Positions 1-8,829 of a stretch of DNA of 64,000 nt are shown here, piece by piece. Below the pieces are notes generated by a model. That model had not been told where the DNA came from. It did no database searches and saw nothing but the letters and a program-made list of their open reading frames with translations. Where the stretch lies: NCBI GenBank assembly GCA_964460655.1, contig CAYWSH010000001.1, positions 1 through 64,000 of the forward strand, read 5' to 3'. Numbering within the stretch: the stretch's first letter is position 1; each line of letters begins with the position of its first letter. The position numbers were made by a program, and so were the translations under genes. Source of the stretch: CAVUAF01 sp964460655. Lineage in GTDB: Bacteria > Acidobacteriota > Terriglobia > Terriglobales > Acidobacteriaceae.

Positions 1-320
<320 letters not shown>

Positions 321-329
321 GGTGGTATG

Positions 330-364
330 AAGAAACAAAGAGGCGGGCGTGGCGCGCCCGCCTC
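330..364 (-). terminator. Intrinsic terminator of the first Oar-type receptor
   Basis: A perfect 10-bp stem (GAGGCGGGCG at 340-349, CGCCCGCCTC at 355-364, 5-nt loop) is followed on the minus strand by CTTTGTTTCT. It lies 11 bp past the receptor's stop codon. Confidence 0.8.
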
Positions 365-375
365 GAGTGACAGCA

Positions 376-3300
376 CTAGAAGTTGAACCGCACTGCGAAC
401 TGGATCTGCCGGCTCGTACCCAAGCCGACCGACTTCGTCACCGTGCTGTTCAGAATGCCAAACGTACCTGCGGCCGCGGCAGTGAAGGGCTGCCCCGGCT
501 GCAACTGATTGGTGCCGGTTCCGACCACGCTCGGAAGGCTGGCTGGCGGGTTGGCGAAGTTCGCATGATTGAAGACGTTGAACATCTCCGTACGGAACTC
601 CAGGTTCGAATGCTCCGAGGTGATGAAGCGCTTCGACAACGTCAGGTCCGCCTGCGCAAAGTTCGGTCCGCGTAGCATTCCGCGCTGCAGATTGCCGAAC
701 GTTCCCGGCCGGGGCGTAGCAAAAGCCGCTGGATTAAGGAACAGCAAGCGGCCGCTGTGGAGGAACGGATCCACGCCCGGGATCAGGTCGGGACGCCGAA
801 CGTTGCGCGAATTTCCGCCGCCCGGTGTGTTGATGACGGCGGTGCGACCGGCAGCAGGACCGGTGAAGTAGTTGCCGGCAGCATCTACATACAGAACGTC
901 GGGACGGGTGACGCGCAGATCGAAGGGGACTCCGCTGCGCGCGTTCACGATCGTACCGACTTCCCAATCGCCGAATATGGCGTTCGCCAGCGCGCCCGCG
1001 CTCGACATATACCGCTTGCCGCGGCCGAATGGCAGCGTGTAGAGGGCACTGACGTTAAAGCTGTGCCGCACGTCGAACGCGTTGTAACCCTCGTCGTAAT
1101 CGAAATCCGCCAATGTCTGCGCGTTGTTGGCCGCGGTCAGCGCTTCGTTCGAACCCGAAGTATTGCCAAAGCTGCGCGCGAACGTGTATTGCGCCGCCAG
1201 CGTCAAACCGCGTTCGAACCGACGTACCAACTGGGTCTGCAGTGCGTTGTAGCTGTCGTGGCCGCCGCTCGTCTTGACGTCGACTTCGGCGAAGGGACGC
1301 AGGACGCTTGTCCCGCCGTTGTCGATGTCGAACTGCCTCACCACGACCGCGTTCGACGTCGGCGTAGGATTTGTACGCACCGCCGTGATGCGGTTCGTAA
1401 TGCTGCGCAGGAACAGGTTCCGGCCCTGGCTGCCGACGTACGCCGCCGTCGCCACCATCCGGCCCGGCAACTCTTGCTGCCAGGACGCGGTGTACGAATA
1501 GATGCGCTCGGGCACGGTGTACCCCGGCAGGTAAGCGCGTGGTTGGTACTGGCGGTTCGTCGGATTGTTGTTGAAGTTGTCGATCAGCAGCTGCGTGTTG
1601 ATGGGGTAGGCGAGAGTCCCCGAAGAGAGCGTCGAGCTGATGCGGTCGCTCTCGATCGGCTGCAGCGTATCCTCTACTTGTCCCGGGCCGTTGTTGATAC
1701 CGAAGCCGGCGCGAAGAGCAGACTTGGTGCCGAATGGCGACCACGAAATGCCGATTCGAGGCTGCCAGTCGTTCGGATCGGCCTGGTAGAAGCGCGAATT
1801 CGACGGTTTGATGACCCCATTGATCGGATCGAACAGGACGTCGAGGTTCCGCGCCTCCCGAGCGGTTGTGTAGTACTCGTAACGCAGGCCGTAACTAAGG
1901 GTGAGGTTGGGGCGCAGGCGCCACTCATCCTGGGCGTACCCGATGTAGAACTCCAGCTCCTCCTCGCGCATTCCGGTCTTGCCGCCGTTGAAAGGACTCG
2001 GCGCGCTTACATCTCCCAGATACTGGATCGAAGAAGCCGTGTTTGCGAGGAAAGAGTTCAGGTTGGCGAACGTGTAGGTCAGGCCGCCCAGGCGGTCCGT
2101 GTACAGACGCAACTGCCGTACTTCGCCGCCGAGCTTCAAGTTGTGGCTGCCATGCACCCACGTAAGGTTGTCGATATAGCTCAAGGTATAAGGCGTGTAG
2201 GGTGATGCGCGCCCGTTCGAGGCCGAATTGGCGCGCACTTGCCCGCCAGGTATGGAAACACCGGTCGAAGCTCCTTGGCCGGCGATGCCCGTATTGGCCA
2301 CGCTGCCGGAGATATTGATGGTCGTCGCCGAGAGGTCGATCCCGTTGATGACCGGGGCTTTGCCGAAGACGCGCGTCAGCGCGCCGTTGTAGCCGAACTT
2401 CACTTCGTTGACGACGCTCGGCGAGAGGATGCCCGTCAGCGCGATAACGCCGTTCTGCGGTGTCGCGCGCTCGATCACGTGGCGGCCGCTCACCCCCTCG
2501 GGCGCGTCGTTGAATGCCTGGTCGCGGAAGTAGCGCGTATACACCGACCAGTTGTTGTTCAGCTTGAAGTCGAAGCGCGCGCTCGCCGAGTTCTCGTTGA
2601 CGATGTTCCTGCCCGTCAAACTCACGATGTCGAAATCTGGGTTGGTCGACTTACCGACCAGCGTCACCGCCGCCGGGTCCCGGAACACGGCAATCAAAGG
2701 CTGGATCGCCGGCACGGCGCGCGCCGCAGCCACCGCGCTCGGCACGGCTTCTACGAAATTGATGCCCGAGCGCAGGCGGTAGCCTTCATAGGATCCGAAG
2801 AAGAATGCGCGATTCTTATAGAGCGGTCCACCGATCGAGCCGCCGAACTGATTAAAGCGCAGCCTGCCCTTCGATCCGGGCAGCTCGAAGAAATTCTTGG
2901 AATCCAACGCATCGTTGCGCAGGTACTCGAACAACGCTCCGTGAAATGCGTTGCTGCCTGACTTCGTCACCACGCTAACCTGACCGCCAGTGCCCGTGCC
3001 GTACTCGGCGGGGAAGCTGTTGGAATCGAGCCGAAACTCCTGCACGTTCTCCAGGCTCGACTGCAGCCGGAAGGGCGACACGACCTCACCGTTCAGGTTG
3101 CCCGGCGAGGCGTCGATGATCGCTGATCCCTCGATGCCGTCGTAGCGCACCGCGTTTTGCTGGTTGGCGCGGCCGCTGAAGCGCAGATCGTTCCACGAGC
3201 CTGAGCCCGAATTGACCGAACCCGGCGCCTGCAAGCCGAGCTGCGACAGGTTGCGGCCATTGATGGGCAGGTTCTCTACTTCCCGCTGGTTCACATTGAC

Positions 3301-3720
3301 GCCAACCCGTGCCGAGCTGGTATCGATTGCGCCCGGCCCGACCTCCACTACCGTGACCTCCTGTGCTGAACTGGCTACGCGCAGCACAGCGTCCTGTTGG
3401 ATCTCGCGACCCACGTTCACCACGACGCGAGTGGCCTCAAACTTCGCAAACTGCGGGGACTCGATCCGCACGCTGTACTCGGAGGGCGGCAGCGGAGCCA
3501 CTGTGTAAAAGCCCTGGTCGTTCGTTGCGGTCGTGCGAGCTTCGCCGGTGCGGGCGTTGGTAGCGGTGACCTTCGCGCCGGAGATCACCGCGCCGTTCTG
3601 GTCTTTCACCACGCCCGTGATGCGGCCCTGGTCGACCTGCGCAAACAGTGCCGACACAGCGCCGATGATGAACAGGACCAGCGTGATGGCTGCGAGAAGT
3701 CGGGGAAAGCGCTGCTTCAT
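376..3720 (-). CDS. Oar-type TonB-dependent receptor with carboxypeptidase-regulatory N-terminus
   Basis: A 1114-residue outer-membrane protein. The chosen ATG (3718-3720) follows GGAGAGG and opens a basic then hydrophobic signal peptide (MKQRFPRLL...). After it come a carboxypeptidase-regulatory-like beta-sandwich of about 85 residues (GRITGVVKDQNGAVISGAKV), a plug-like segment (NLPINGRNLSQL), and a long beta-barrel ending in an aromatic residue (RFNF), typical for BAM-inserted proteins. In-frame codons continue upstream to 3789, but that stretch has no signal peptide. Such receptors are multiplied in Acidobacteriota and are thought to import oligosaccharides or peptides; no substrate can be read here. 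It stands alone on its strand inside the putative island, with its own terminator. Confidence 0.92.
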   Translation of the reverse strand: MKQRFPRLLAAITLVLFIIGAVSALFAQVDQGRITGVVKDQNGAVISGAKVTATNARTGEARTTATNDQGFYTVAPLPPSEYSVRIESPQFAKFEATRVVVNVGREIQQDAVLRVASSAQEVTVVEVGPGAIDTSSARVGVNVNQREVENLPINGRNLSQLGLQAPGSVNSGSGSWNDLRFSGRANQQNAVRYDGIEGSAIIDASPGNLNGEVVSPFRLQSSLENVQEFRLDSNSFPAEYGTGTGGQVSVVTKSGSNAFHGALFEYLRNDALDSKNFFELPGSKGRLRFNQFGGSIGGPLYKNRAFFFGSYEGYRLRSGINFVEAVPSAVAAARAVPAIQPLIAVFRDPAAVTLVGKSTNPDFDIVSLTGRNIVNENSASARFDFKLNNNWSVYTRYFRDQAFNDAPEGVSGRHVIERATPQNGVIALTGILSPSVVNEVKFGYNGALTRVFGKAPVINGIDLSATTINISGSVANTGIAGQGASTGVSIPGGQVRANSASNGRASPYTPYTLSYIDNLTWVHGSHNLKLGGEVRQLRLYTDRLGGLTYTFANLNSFLANTASSIQYLGDVSAPSPFNGGKTGMREEELEFYIGYAQDEWRLRPNLTLSYGLRYEYYTTAREARNLDVLFDPINGVIKPSNSRFYQADPNDWQPRIGISWSPFGTKSALRAGFGINNGPGQVEDTLQPIESDRISSTLSSGTLAYPINTQLLIDNFNNNPTNRQYQPRAYLPGYTVPERIYSYTASWQQELPGRMVATAAYVGSQGRNLFLRSITNRITAVRTNPTPTSNAVVVRQFDIDNGGTSVLRPFAEVDVKTSGGHDSYNALQTQLVRRFERGLTLAAQYTFARSFGNTSGSNEALTAANNAQTLADFDYDEGYNAFDVRHSFNVSALYTLPFGRGKRYMSSAGALANAIFGDWEVGTIVNARSGVPFDLRVTRPDVLYVDAAGNYFTGPAAGRTAVINTPGGGNSRNVRRPDLIPGVDPFLHSGRLLFLNPAAFATPRPGTFGNLQRGMLRGPNFAQADLTLSKRFITSEHSNLEFRTEMFNVFNHANFANPPASLPSVVGTGTNQLQPGQPFTAAAAGTFGILNSTVTKSVGLGTSRQIQFAVRFNF

Positions 3721-3896
3721 GGAGTCCTCTCCTTGTCGCGGATTCCTAATAAGGCCCGCGAGATCCTTGGTCAAGCAGGTGAAGAGCACGGTGATGAGAC
3801 CGAGGCGGGCTGGTAGAGACTTCTATCGGGGCCACATTAAGCGGCGGTTAAGGCGAAGTGAAAACTCCATAAAAACGCCTCCGCGTGAAAGCCAAA

Positions 3897-3916
3897 CACC
3901 CGCCGAGCGGCGGGTG
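3897..3916 (-). terminator. Hairpin downstream of the response regulator
   Basis: A perfect 8-bp stem (CACCCGCC/GGCGGGTG) with a 4-nt loop. On the minus strand it is followed by TTTGGCTTTC, a weak U tract. It lies beyond the pstS remnant and may end the response-regulator transcript. Confidence 0.45.
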
Positions 3917-3944
3917 CGGCTGGACTACTCTGTGGGAGCGGCCA

Positions 3945-4043
3945 TTTGATCTGCCCGATCTCCGTACGCACGCGCTGCGCAACATCTTTGGGCAGCGGCG
4001 CGTAACCCAGGTCTTTCGCCATCGCTTGGCCTTTGTCCACCAT
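3945..4043 (-). pseudogene. pstS: C-terminal remnant of phosphate-binding protein PstS
   Basis: Directly after the response regulator's TAG, and in the same frame, the minus strand reads MVDKGQAMAKDLGYAPLPKD followed by VAQRVRTEIGQIKW. This resembles the last 30-odd residues of PstS, where a GQ...A..LGY.PLP motif precedes the terminal helix. The rest of the protein is absent and the frame continues without meaning to 3837. PstS supplies phosphate to the PstCAB transporter and its genes are normally controlled by PhoB, so the fragment beside a PhoB-like regulator suggests an ancestral pst/pho locus broken by deletion. Confidence 0.55.
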
Positions 4044-4760
4044 CTAGCGCAGAGAATCGACAATCGTCGAACGAGGGACCTCGAAGCGGTATCCCGTGCC
4101 GCGAATCGTCACCAGGTACTCCGGATCGTTCGGGGCACGCTCGATCTTTTCTCGCGGCTTCCGCACATATACGTCGATGGAGCGCGGTGTCACAAACTGA
4201 GTATCGCGCCACACAGCATCCAACAGTTGGTCGCGTGTGAACACCTGGCCGGGGTGTCGCGCCAGATACTCCAGTAACCGAAACTCGGTGCTCGTCGTCA
4301 CAACTGGCGAGCCCCGCACCACGACCCTCATCGCTCCGGCGTCGATATGCAGTTCTCCAGCTTCGATCACACGCTTAGCCAGCGGGCGCTCGAAGCGACG
4401 TAAAACTGCCTTGATGCGTGCTACGAATTCCCGCGGACTGAACGGCTTCGTCACGTAATCGTCGCCACCGAGCTCCAAGCCACGGATCCGGTCGTTCTCG
4501 GCCGTCTTCGCCGTAAGAAAGATTATCGGCAGGGAATGCAGCACTGGCGACTGGCGAATGCGCCGGCCCAAGTCAAAGCCGTCGCCGCCCGGCAGCATGA
4601 TGTCCAAGACAAGCAACGACGGCGAGTCCCGGAGGGCCGACTCTATCACTCCGAATGCTGAGGTGAACGTCGTGACGCTGAAACCATTCGCTTCCAGACT
4701 GTGTCGCAGCAGACGCAGGATATCGATGTCGTCCTCGACCAGGTAGATCAAGTGCGTCAT
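4044..4760 (-). CDS. OmpR/PhoB-family response regulator
   Basis: 238 residues, the standard length. The receiver domain (about 1-120) has the acidic pair D10/D11, phospho-acceptor D53 in LVLDIMLPG, the TAK switch threonine and the KPFS lysine. A winged-helix DNA-binding domain follows (about 130-235: TEFRLLEYLARHPGQVFTRD ... VRGTGYRFE-type end, here IRGTGYRFE). No histidine kinase is adjacent. A PhoB role is suggested by the 7-4-7 direct repeat at 4829-4846 in its promoter and the pstS remnant behind it. Without those it could be any member of the subfamily. Confidence 0.9.
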   Translation of the reverse strand: MTHLIYLVEDDIDILRLLRHSLEANGFSVTTFTSAFGVIESALRDSPSLLVLDIMLPGGDGFDLGRRIRQSPVLHSLPIIFLTAKTAENDRIRGLELGGDDYVTKPFSPREFVARIKAVLRRFERPLAKRVIEAGELHIDAGAMRVVVRGSPVVTTSTEFRLLEYLARHPGQVFTRDQLLDAVWRDTQFVTPRSIDVYVRKPREKIERAPNDPEYLVTIRGTGYRFEVPRSTIVDSLR

Positions 4761-4828
4761 GCGCCGACGTTATCTCGGAGATGTTAAATGGGTGTAAATC
4801 AACGGAAGGAAAGTACCGAACGTTTTCT

Positions 4829-4846
4829 TTAACAATCCCTTAACAA
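4829..4846 (-). promoter_or_regulatory. PHO-box-like 7-4-7 direct repeat
   Basis: On the minus strand the sequence reads TTGTTAA-GGGA-TTGTTAA: two identical heptamers, 4 bp apart, about 70 bp upstream of the response-regulator start. PhoB binds tandem heptamers with 4-bp spacers (consensus CTGTCAT). The spacing fits while the bases fit only partly, so autoregulation by this regulator is a hypothesis. Confidence 0.45.
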
Positions 4847-5024
4847 CATTGCTTGTTTTTCGTCCCGGCTATTTCTGCGCTAGCCGGTGCACGGCTCCAT
4901 TTTGGGGCCACCTGACGCGAGCTGTGATGTTCTGCCAGGTAAACGACCTTCTCCGCGAGTGCCAACGCCGTCGAACGCCGCTACCTGCGGCGACGCTTGG
5001 CCGGTTTCGACCCATAAAGAATCC

Positions 5025-5057
5025 TTGCATCTTATTAGATTACGTGTATCATCTAAT
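5025..5057 (+). promoter_or_regulatory. tetR promoter with palindromic operator
   Basis: TTGCAT (5025-5030), 16 bp, then TATCAT (5047-5052) form a plausible promoter. An inverted repeat ATTAGAT-N10-ATCTAAT (5034-5057) covers the -10 region and ends 5 bp before the tetR ATG. A related palindrome lies before the efflux genes, so TetR probably binds both. Confidence 0.6.
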
Positions 5058-5062
5058 CTCCC

Positions 5063-5638
5063 ATGCGATACACCGCCGAGCACAAAGCGCATACGCGACA
5101 CCGCATCGTGCAGCAGGCGGCGCGCCAGATCCGCGCCAAGGGCCTGCAGGGACCGGCCGTCGCCGATGTGATGAAGGCCGTAGGCCTCACGCATGGCGGC
5201 TTCTACAAGCATTTCCACGACAAGACGGACCTGGTGATCGAGGCCATTGAGTCGAGCCTGAGCAGCCTGCGCGAGCAGTTTCTGCCGGCCGCGAAGGCAG
5301 CGCCGGCAGGAGAGGGCTGGAAGCACATCGTCCGCTGGTACCTGGCGCCGGAACATTGCGAGCACAGCGATACCGGCTGTCCGATGGTGGCGCTGGCGCC
5401 CGACATTGCGCGCTCGCCGCTGCCGTTGAAACGCCGCATTGCCGCCATGTTGAAGCGACATCGCGACGAGATCCTGCCCCTGATGCCGGGCAGGACGCCG
5501 GCTGAACGGGAGAAAAACCATCTTCTTATTATTACGGCGATGGCGGGGGCGGTCCTGGTGGCGCGGATGTTCCCCGAGGCCGCTGATCGCGAACGGATCC
5601 TGAGTATCGTCCGCGAGCACTTGTTGGCGAGCTTCTAA
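5063..5638 (+). CDS. TetR-family transcriptional repressor
   Basis: 191 residues. The N-terminal helix-turn-helix lies at about 10-55 (RIVQQAARQIRAKGLQG ... VMKAVGLTHGGFYKHFHDK), where GGFYKHF is the signature of the AcrR/TetR recognition helix. The rest is an all-helical ligand domain with a C-P pair (GCPMVALAPD) typical of the TetR subgroup resembling NemR/YxaF. It lies upstream of, and in the same direction as, a complete ABC efflux operon whose promoter carries a similar palindrome, so it most likely represses itself and the pump until an effector binds. The effector is unknown. Confidence 0.9.
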   Translation: MRYTAEHKAHTRHRIVQQAARQIRAKGLQGPAVADVMKAVGLTHGGFYKHFHDKTDLVIEAIESSLSSLREQFLPAAKAAPAGEGWKHIVRWYLAPEHCEHSDTGCPMVALAPDIARSPLPLKRRIAAMLKRHRDEILPLMPGRTPAEREKNHLLIITAMAGAVLVARMFPEAADRERILSIVREHLLASF

Positions 5639-5646
5639 CATTTTTT

Positions 5647-5677
5647 TTGCGACTTTAGGATGATGGTAATAATCCTA
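5647..5677 (+). promoter_or_regulatory. Efflux-operon promoter and second TetR-type operator
   Basis: TTGCGA (5647-5652) with a 17-bp spacer to TAATCC (5670-5675) is a possible promoter. TAGGAT-N10-ATCCTA (5656-5677) is an inverted repeat with the same 10-bp spacer as the tetR operator. The site begins 18 bp after the tetR stop, so the pump has its own repressible start. Confidence 0.5.
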
Positions 5678-5742
5678 TGCGCCACGCGGTAGAACAGGTT
5701 GATTTCCAAGCCATTCACGCGTTGCTAGGTCAGGAGGAGGAC

Positions 5743-6984
5743 GTGAGCACGAGCACACTGGAGCCGGTCGAGCAGCAAGAAGTCGTATTGCGGCCGCAAC
5801 GAGTCGTTGCCACCAGGCCGCCGCGCAAGGGGCCGAACGCGATGAACTGGGTGGCACTGCGGATGCTGACTGGCGATCGCGCCAAGTATCTCGGGCTGAT
5901 CTTCGCCATCTCGTTCAGCACGTTCCTCATTACGCAGCAATTCTCCATCTTCGGCGGCATCATGAATCGCACGCGGTCGCAGATCCTCGACGTCACCGAC
6001 GCCGACATCTGGGTCATGGATCCGGCGACGCAGTACGTGGACGAGATCTGGGCGCTGAAGGATACCGTAGTGGAAACGGTGCGCGGCGTTCCCGGCGTCC
6101 AATGGGCAGTGCCGCTGTTCAAGGGCCGCGCCGTCGCCAAGGCGCCGGACGGCAAGTTCCGCCAGGTGATCCTCATGGGGCTCGACGACGCGTCGCTGGC
6201 CGGTGCGCCCGAGCCGCGTCGCATGCTGCTGGGTTCGGTGGATGATCTGCGCGCGCCCGATGCCGTCCTGATCGACCTCATCGGCTACCATTTCTTTTTT
6301 CCGGGCCAGCCTCTCCGCATCGGGCAGACGTTCGAACTCACCGACCACCGCGCGCGCATTGTCGGTATCGTCGACGCTTCGCCGCCGTTCCAGACGTTCC
6401 CGGTCTTCTACACGCGTTATAGCCAGGCGGTGAATTACGTCGGCCGCGAGCGCAAGCTGCTCTCATTCGTCCTTGTCAAGAAGGTGCCCGATGTCAAGAC
6501 CGCCGAGTTGACGCGCCGCATCGAGACGGTCACGCATCTGAAGGCCGTCACCGGTGATCAGTTCGGCTGGATGACGATTCGCTATTACATCGGCCACACG
6601 GGCATTCCGATCAACTTCGGGCTGACCATCGGTATCGCGCTCATCGTCGGCACCGTGGTCGCGGGGCAGACGTTCTATCTCTTCACGCTCGAGAATCTCA
6701 AGCAATTCGGCGCCCTGAAGGCGATGGGCACGAGCAACGGGCGGCTCGTCGGCATGATCCTGCTCCAGGCTTTGATCGTCGGCACGATCGGTTATGCGCT
6801 CGGAATGGGGCTGTGCGCCACGTTCTTTGTCGTCTCCCGCAGCGACGCAACGCGCGGCATCGTCATGCTCTGGCAGGCGATGGCCGGCACGCTGGGCGTC
6901 GTGCTGTTCATCGTCGCCGTCGCCAGCCTGCTGAGCATCCGCAAGGTCCTGGTACTGGAGCCCGCAATGGTTTTCCGAGGATAA
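5743..6984 (+). CDS. FtsX/DevC-like ABC transporter permease
   Basis: About 414 residues from the GTG at 5743, chosen because AGGAGGAGG lies just before it. An in-frame ATG at 5677 overlaps the operator and is less likely; the ATG at 5842 (MNWVALRMLTGD) matches the usual family start and is also possible. A first membrane segment (YLGLIFAISFSTFLI), a large periplasmic domain and three C-terminal membrane segments give the MacB/DevC topology. It pairs with the ATPase 5 bp downstream. Such permeases transmit ATPase motion to a HlyD adaptor and an outer-membrane channel rather than forming a classical pore. Confidence 0.87.
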   Translation: MSTSTLEPVEQQEVVLRPQRVVATRPPRKGPNAMNWVALRMLTGDRAKYLGLIFAISFSTFLITQQFSIFGGIMNRTRSQILDVTDADIWVMDPATQYVDEIWALKDTVVETVRGVPGVQWAVPLFKGRAVAKAPDGKFRQVILMGLDDASLAGAPEPRRMLLGSVDDLRAPDAVLIDLIGYHFFFPGQPLRIGQTFELTDHRARIVGIVDASPPFQTFPVFYTRYSQAVNYVGRERKLLSFVLVKKVPDVKTAELTRRIETVTHLKAVTGDQFGWMTIRYYIGHTGIPINFGLTIGIALIVGTVVAGQTFYLFTLENLKQFGALKAMGTSNGRLVGMILLQALIVGTIGYALGMGLCATFFVVSRSDATRGIVMLWQAMAGTLGVVLFIVAVASLLSIRKVLVLEPAMVFRG

Positions 6985-6989
6985 CGATC

Positions 6990-7715
6990 ATGCAAAGAGC
7001 AGTCACTGCCGAAGGCATAACGAAGTGGTTCGGTGCAGGCGACGCGCGCGTGCAAGCGCTGCGCGGGCTCGACCTCGATATCGCAATGGGCGAACTGGCG
7101 ATGCTCGTCGGACCGTCGGGCTGCGGCAAGACGACGCTGATCTCCATCATCGCCGGTTTGCTCGATCCGAGCGCAGGCGACCTCACGGTCCTCGGCACGC
7201 GCACCGCGGAACTCGCCCAGCGCGAGCAGATCCAATTCCGTCGCGAGAACCTCGGGTTCGTCTTCCAGCAGTTCAACCTGTTGCCGACGCTGAGCGCGGC
7301 CGAGAACGTGGCTGTGCCGCTCTTCATCGCCGGAGAAGAGCGGCGCTTCGCGATCGAGCGCGCGTCTGAGCTCTTGGACGAACTCGGGCTGGGCGACCGC
7401 CTGCATCACCTGCCGCGCGACCTTTCCGGCGGCCAGCAGCAGCGCGTGGCCATTGCGCGCGCGCTTGTCCATAACCCGCGCCTCATCGTCTGTGACGAGC
7501 CGACGTCAGCACTCGACGCCCGCACCGGCCATCTTGTGATGGAGTTGTTCTCCGAGGTCGCCGTGCGGCCCGACCGCGCCGTCATCGTGGTGACACATGA
7601 CAGCCGCATCTTCGAGTTCGCCGACACCATCACGCATATGGAAGACGGCCGCGCCATCGATGTCGTGCGCGGCCAAGGCATTGGACGCAATCTGGTCAGA
7701 GTGATTGCCGACTGA
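6990..7715 (+). CDS. ABC transporter ATP-binding protein (DevA/MacB/LolD type)
   Basis: 241 residues. Walker A is GPSGCGKT (41-48), then the Q-loop (VFQQFNLLP), the signature LSGGQ (145-149), Walker B LIVCDE (165-170) and the H-loop histidine H202. The upstream ORF frame extends back to 6813, but the ATG at 6990 gives the normal family N-terminus. It starts 5 bp after the permease and energises the pump. Its lack of fused membrane domains separates it from MacB proper and fits the DevBCA arrangement. Confidence 0.93.
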   Translation: MQRAVTAEGITKWFGAGDARVQALRGLDLDIAMGELAMLVGPSGCGKTTLISIIAGLLDPSAGDLTVLGTRTAELAQREQIQFRRENLGFVFQQFNLLPTLSAAENVAVPLFIAGEERRFAIERASELLDELGLGDRLHHLPRDLSGGQQQRVAIARALVHNPRLIVCDEPTSALDARTGHLVMELFSEVAVRPDRAVIVVTHDSRIFEFADTITHMEDGRAIDVVRGQGIGRNLVRVIAD

Positions 7716-7737
7716 TTGGAATCAACGAGAGGACACT

Positions 7738-8829
7738 ATGAAACGCTATACGATTCCGGCCCTTGCGATCATCAGCCTGTTGTTCGCCGTCATTTGGACG
7801 ATAGCAGCTACTCCCGTGCACAAGCCGACGACTCCGCCATCACCGCCACCGCAAGCGCTCGCCGCTAACAGCGTCGGCGCCGTCGGCCTGGTCGAGCCGC
7901 AGACGGAGAACATTGCCGTCAGCTGTGCAGTGTCCGGCCTGGTGACGTCCGTGTATGCCAGCGCTGGTGACCGTGTGCACGCGGGCCAGAAGCTCTTTGC
8001 CATCGACGACCGTGACCTGCAGGCCGAGCTGCGCGTTCGCCAAGCCGGCCTCGAGGCCGCGAAAGCCAGGCTACGCCGACTCGAGGAGCAGCCGCGCGCT
8101 GAGGATATTCCGCCGGCCGAGGCGAAGGTGCGCGAGGCACAAGCGAGCGCAGGGGATGCGGAAGTCCAGGTGAAGCTCATCGAAAGCGTGACCGACCGGC
8201 GCGCTGTGCGAGAAGAGGACGTGCAGCGCCGGCGGCTGGCCTACCAGGCGGCCCAAGCGCGGTTGAAAGAAGCGCAGGCGCAGCTCGCGCTCTTGAAAGC
8301 AGGCGCTTGGGCGCCTGACTTGGCTATCGCGCGCTCCGAAGTGGCGCAGGAAGAAGCGCAGTTGCGTCGCGTTGCCACCAACATTGAGCGGCTCACTACG
8401 ACCGCTCCGGTGGATGGCGTCGTCCTGCAGAAAAAAGTCCGGTTGGGACAGTTCGCGCAGTGTGGCCCGACCAGCGAGCCACTGATGGTTATGGGTGGTG
8501 GCGCGCAATTGAACATCCGAGCGGATATCGACGAAAGCGACGCGTGGCGTCTGCGGCCGAATACACCGGCCATCGCCTACGTACGCGGAGATACGCACAA
8601 CAAGATCGCCTTGGAGTTCGTTCGGCTCGAGCCGTACGTAGTGCCGAAGAGATCGCTCACGGGCGACAGCAATGAGCGCGTCGACACGCGCGTGCTGCAG
8701 GCGATCTATCGCATCAAGGACATCGACGCTCCCGTGTACGTCGGCCAGCAGATGGATGTGTTCGTCGAAACGCCGGTGGCGGCGCGCGCCACGCGCGACT
8801 CCGCGGCGGTTACCGGAGGCTCAAAATGA
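7738..8829 (+). CDS. HlyD-family periplasmic adaptor of the ABC pump
   Basis: 363 residues from the ATG at 7738, preceded by AGAGGAC. One N-terminal membrane anchor (about 4-24), then a biotinyl-lipoyl half (VGLVEPQTENIAVSC), a long alpha-helical hairpin rich in A/E/R (about 95-215; ARLRRLEEQ ... EAQAQLALLKAG), the second lipoyl half (TTAPVDGVVLQKKVRLGQ) and a beta-barrel. This is the DevB/HlyD layout that bridges the inner-membrane ABC complex and the outer-membrane channel. Its stop overlaps the start of the channel gene (ATGA), which implies translational coupling. Confidence 0.9.
   Translation: MKRYTIPALAIISLLFAVIWTIAATPVHKPTTPPSPPPQALAANSVGAVGLVEPQTENIAVSCAVSGLVTSVYASAGDRVHAGQKLFAIDDRDLQAELRVRQAGLEAAKARLRRLEEQPRAEDIPPAEAKVREAQASAGDAEVQVKLIESVTDRRAVREEDVQRRRLAYQAAQARLKEAQAQLALLKAGAWAPDLAIARSEVAQEEAQLRRVATNIERLTTTAPVDGVVLQKKVRLGQFAQCGPTSEPLMVMGGGAQLNIRADIDESDAWRLRPNTPAIAYVRGDTHNKIALEFVRLEPYVVPKRSLTGDSNERVDTRVLQAIYRIKDIDAPVYVGQQMDVFVETPVAARATRDSAAVTGGSK

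Larger units (their letters stand above)
4761..5062. promoter_or_regulatory. Divergent intergenic region between response regulator and tetR
   Basis: These 302 bp hold the regulator's candidate PHO-box-like repeat (4829-4846, minus) and the tetR promoter/operator (5025-5057, plus). The middle (about 4880-5010) is GC-rich with no ORF I can support. Confidence 0.6.

Noticed and set aside
757..2205. 482-codon plus-strand frame opposite the first Oar receptor
   Set aside because: Arginine/valine-rich antisense shadow of a GC-rich coding strand; the opposite frame has clear receptor domains.
4880..5641. 253-codon minus-strand frame opposite tetR
   Set aside because: The plus strand encodes a clear TetR protein with promoter and ribosome-binding context; the frame's non-overlapped end (VETGQASPQVAAF...) matches nothing I can name.
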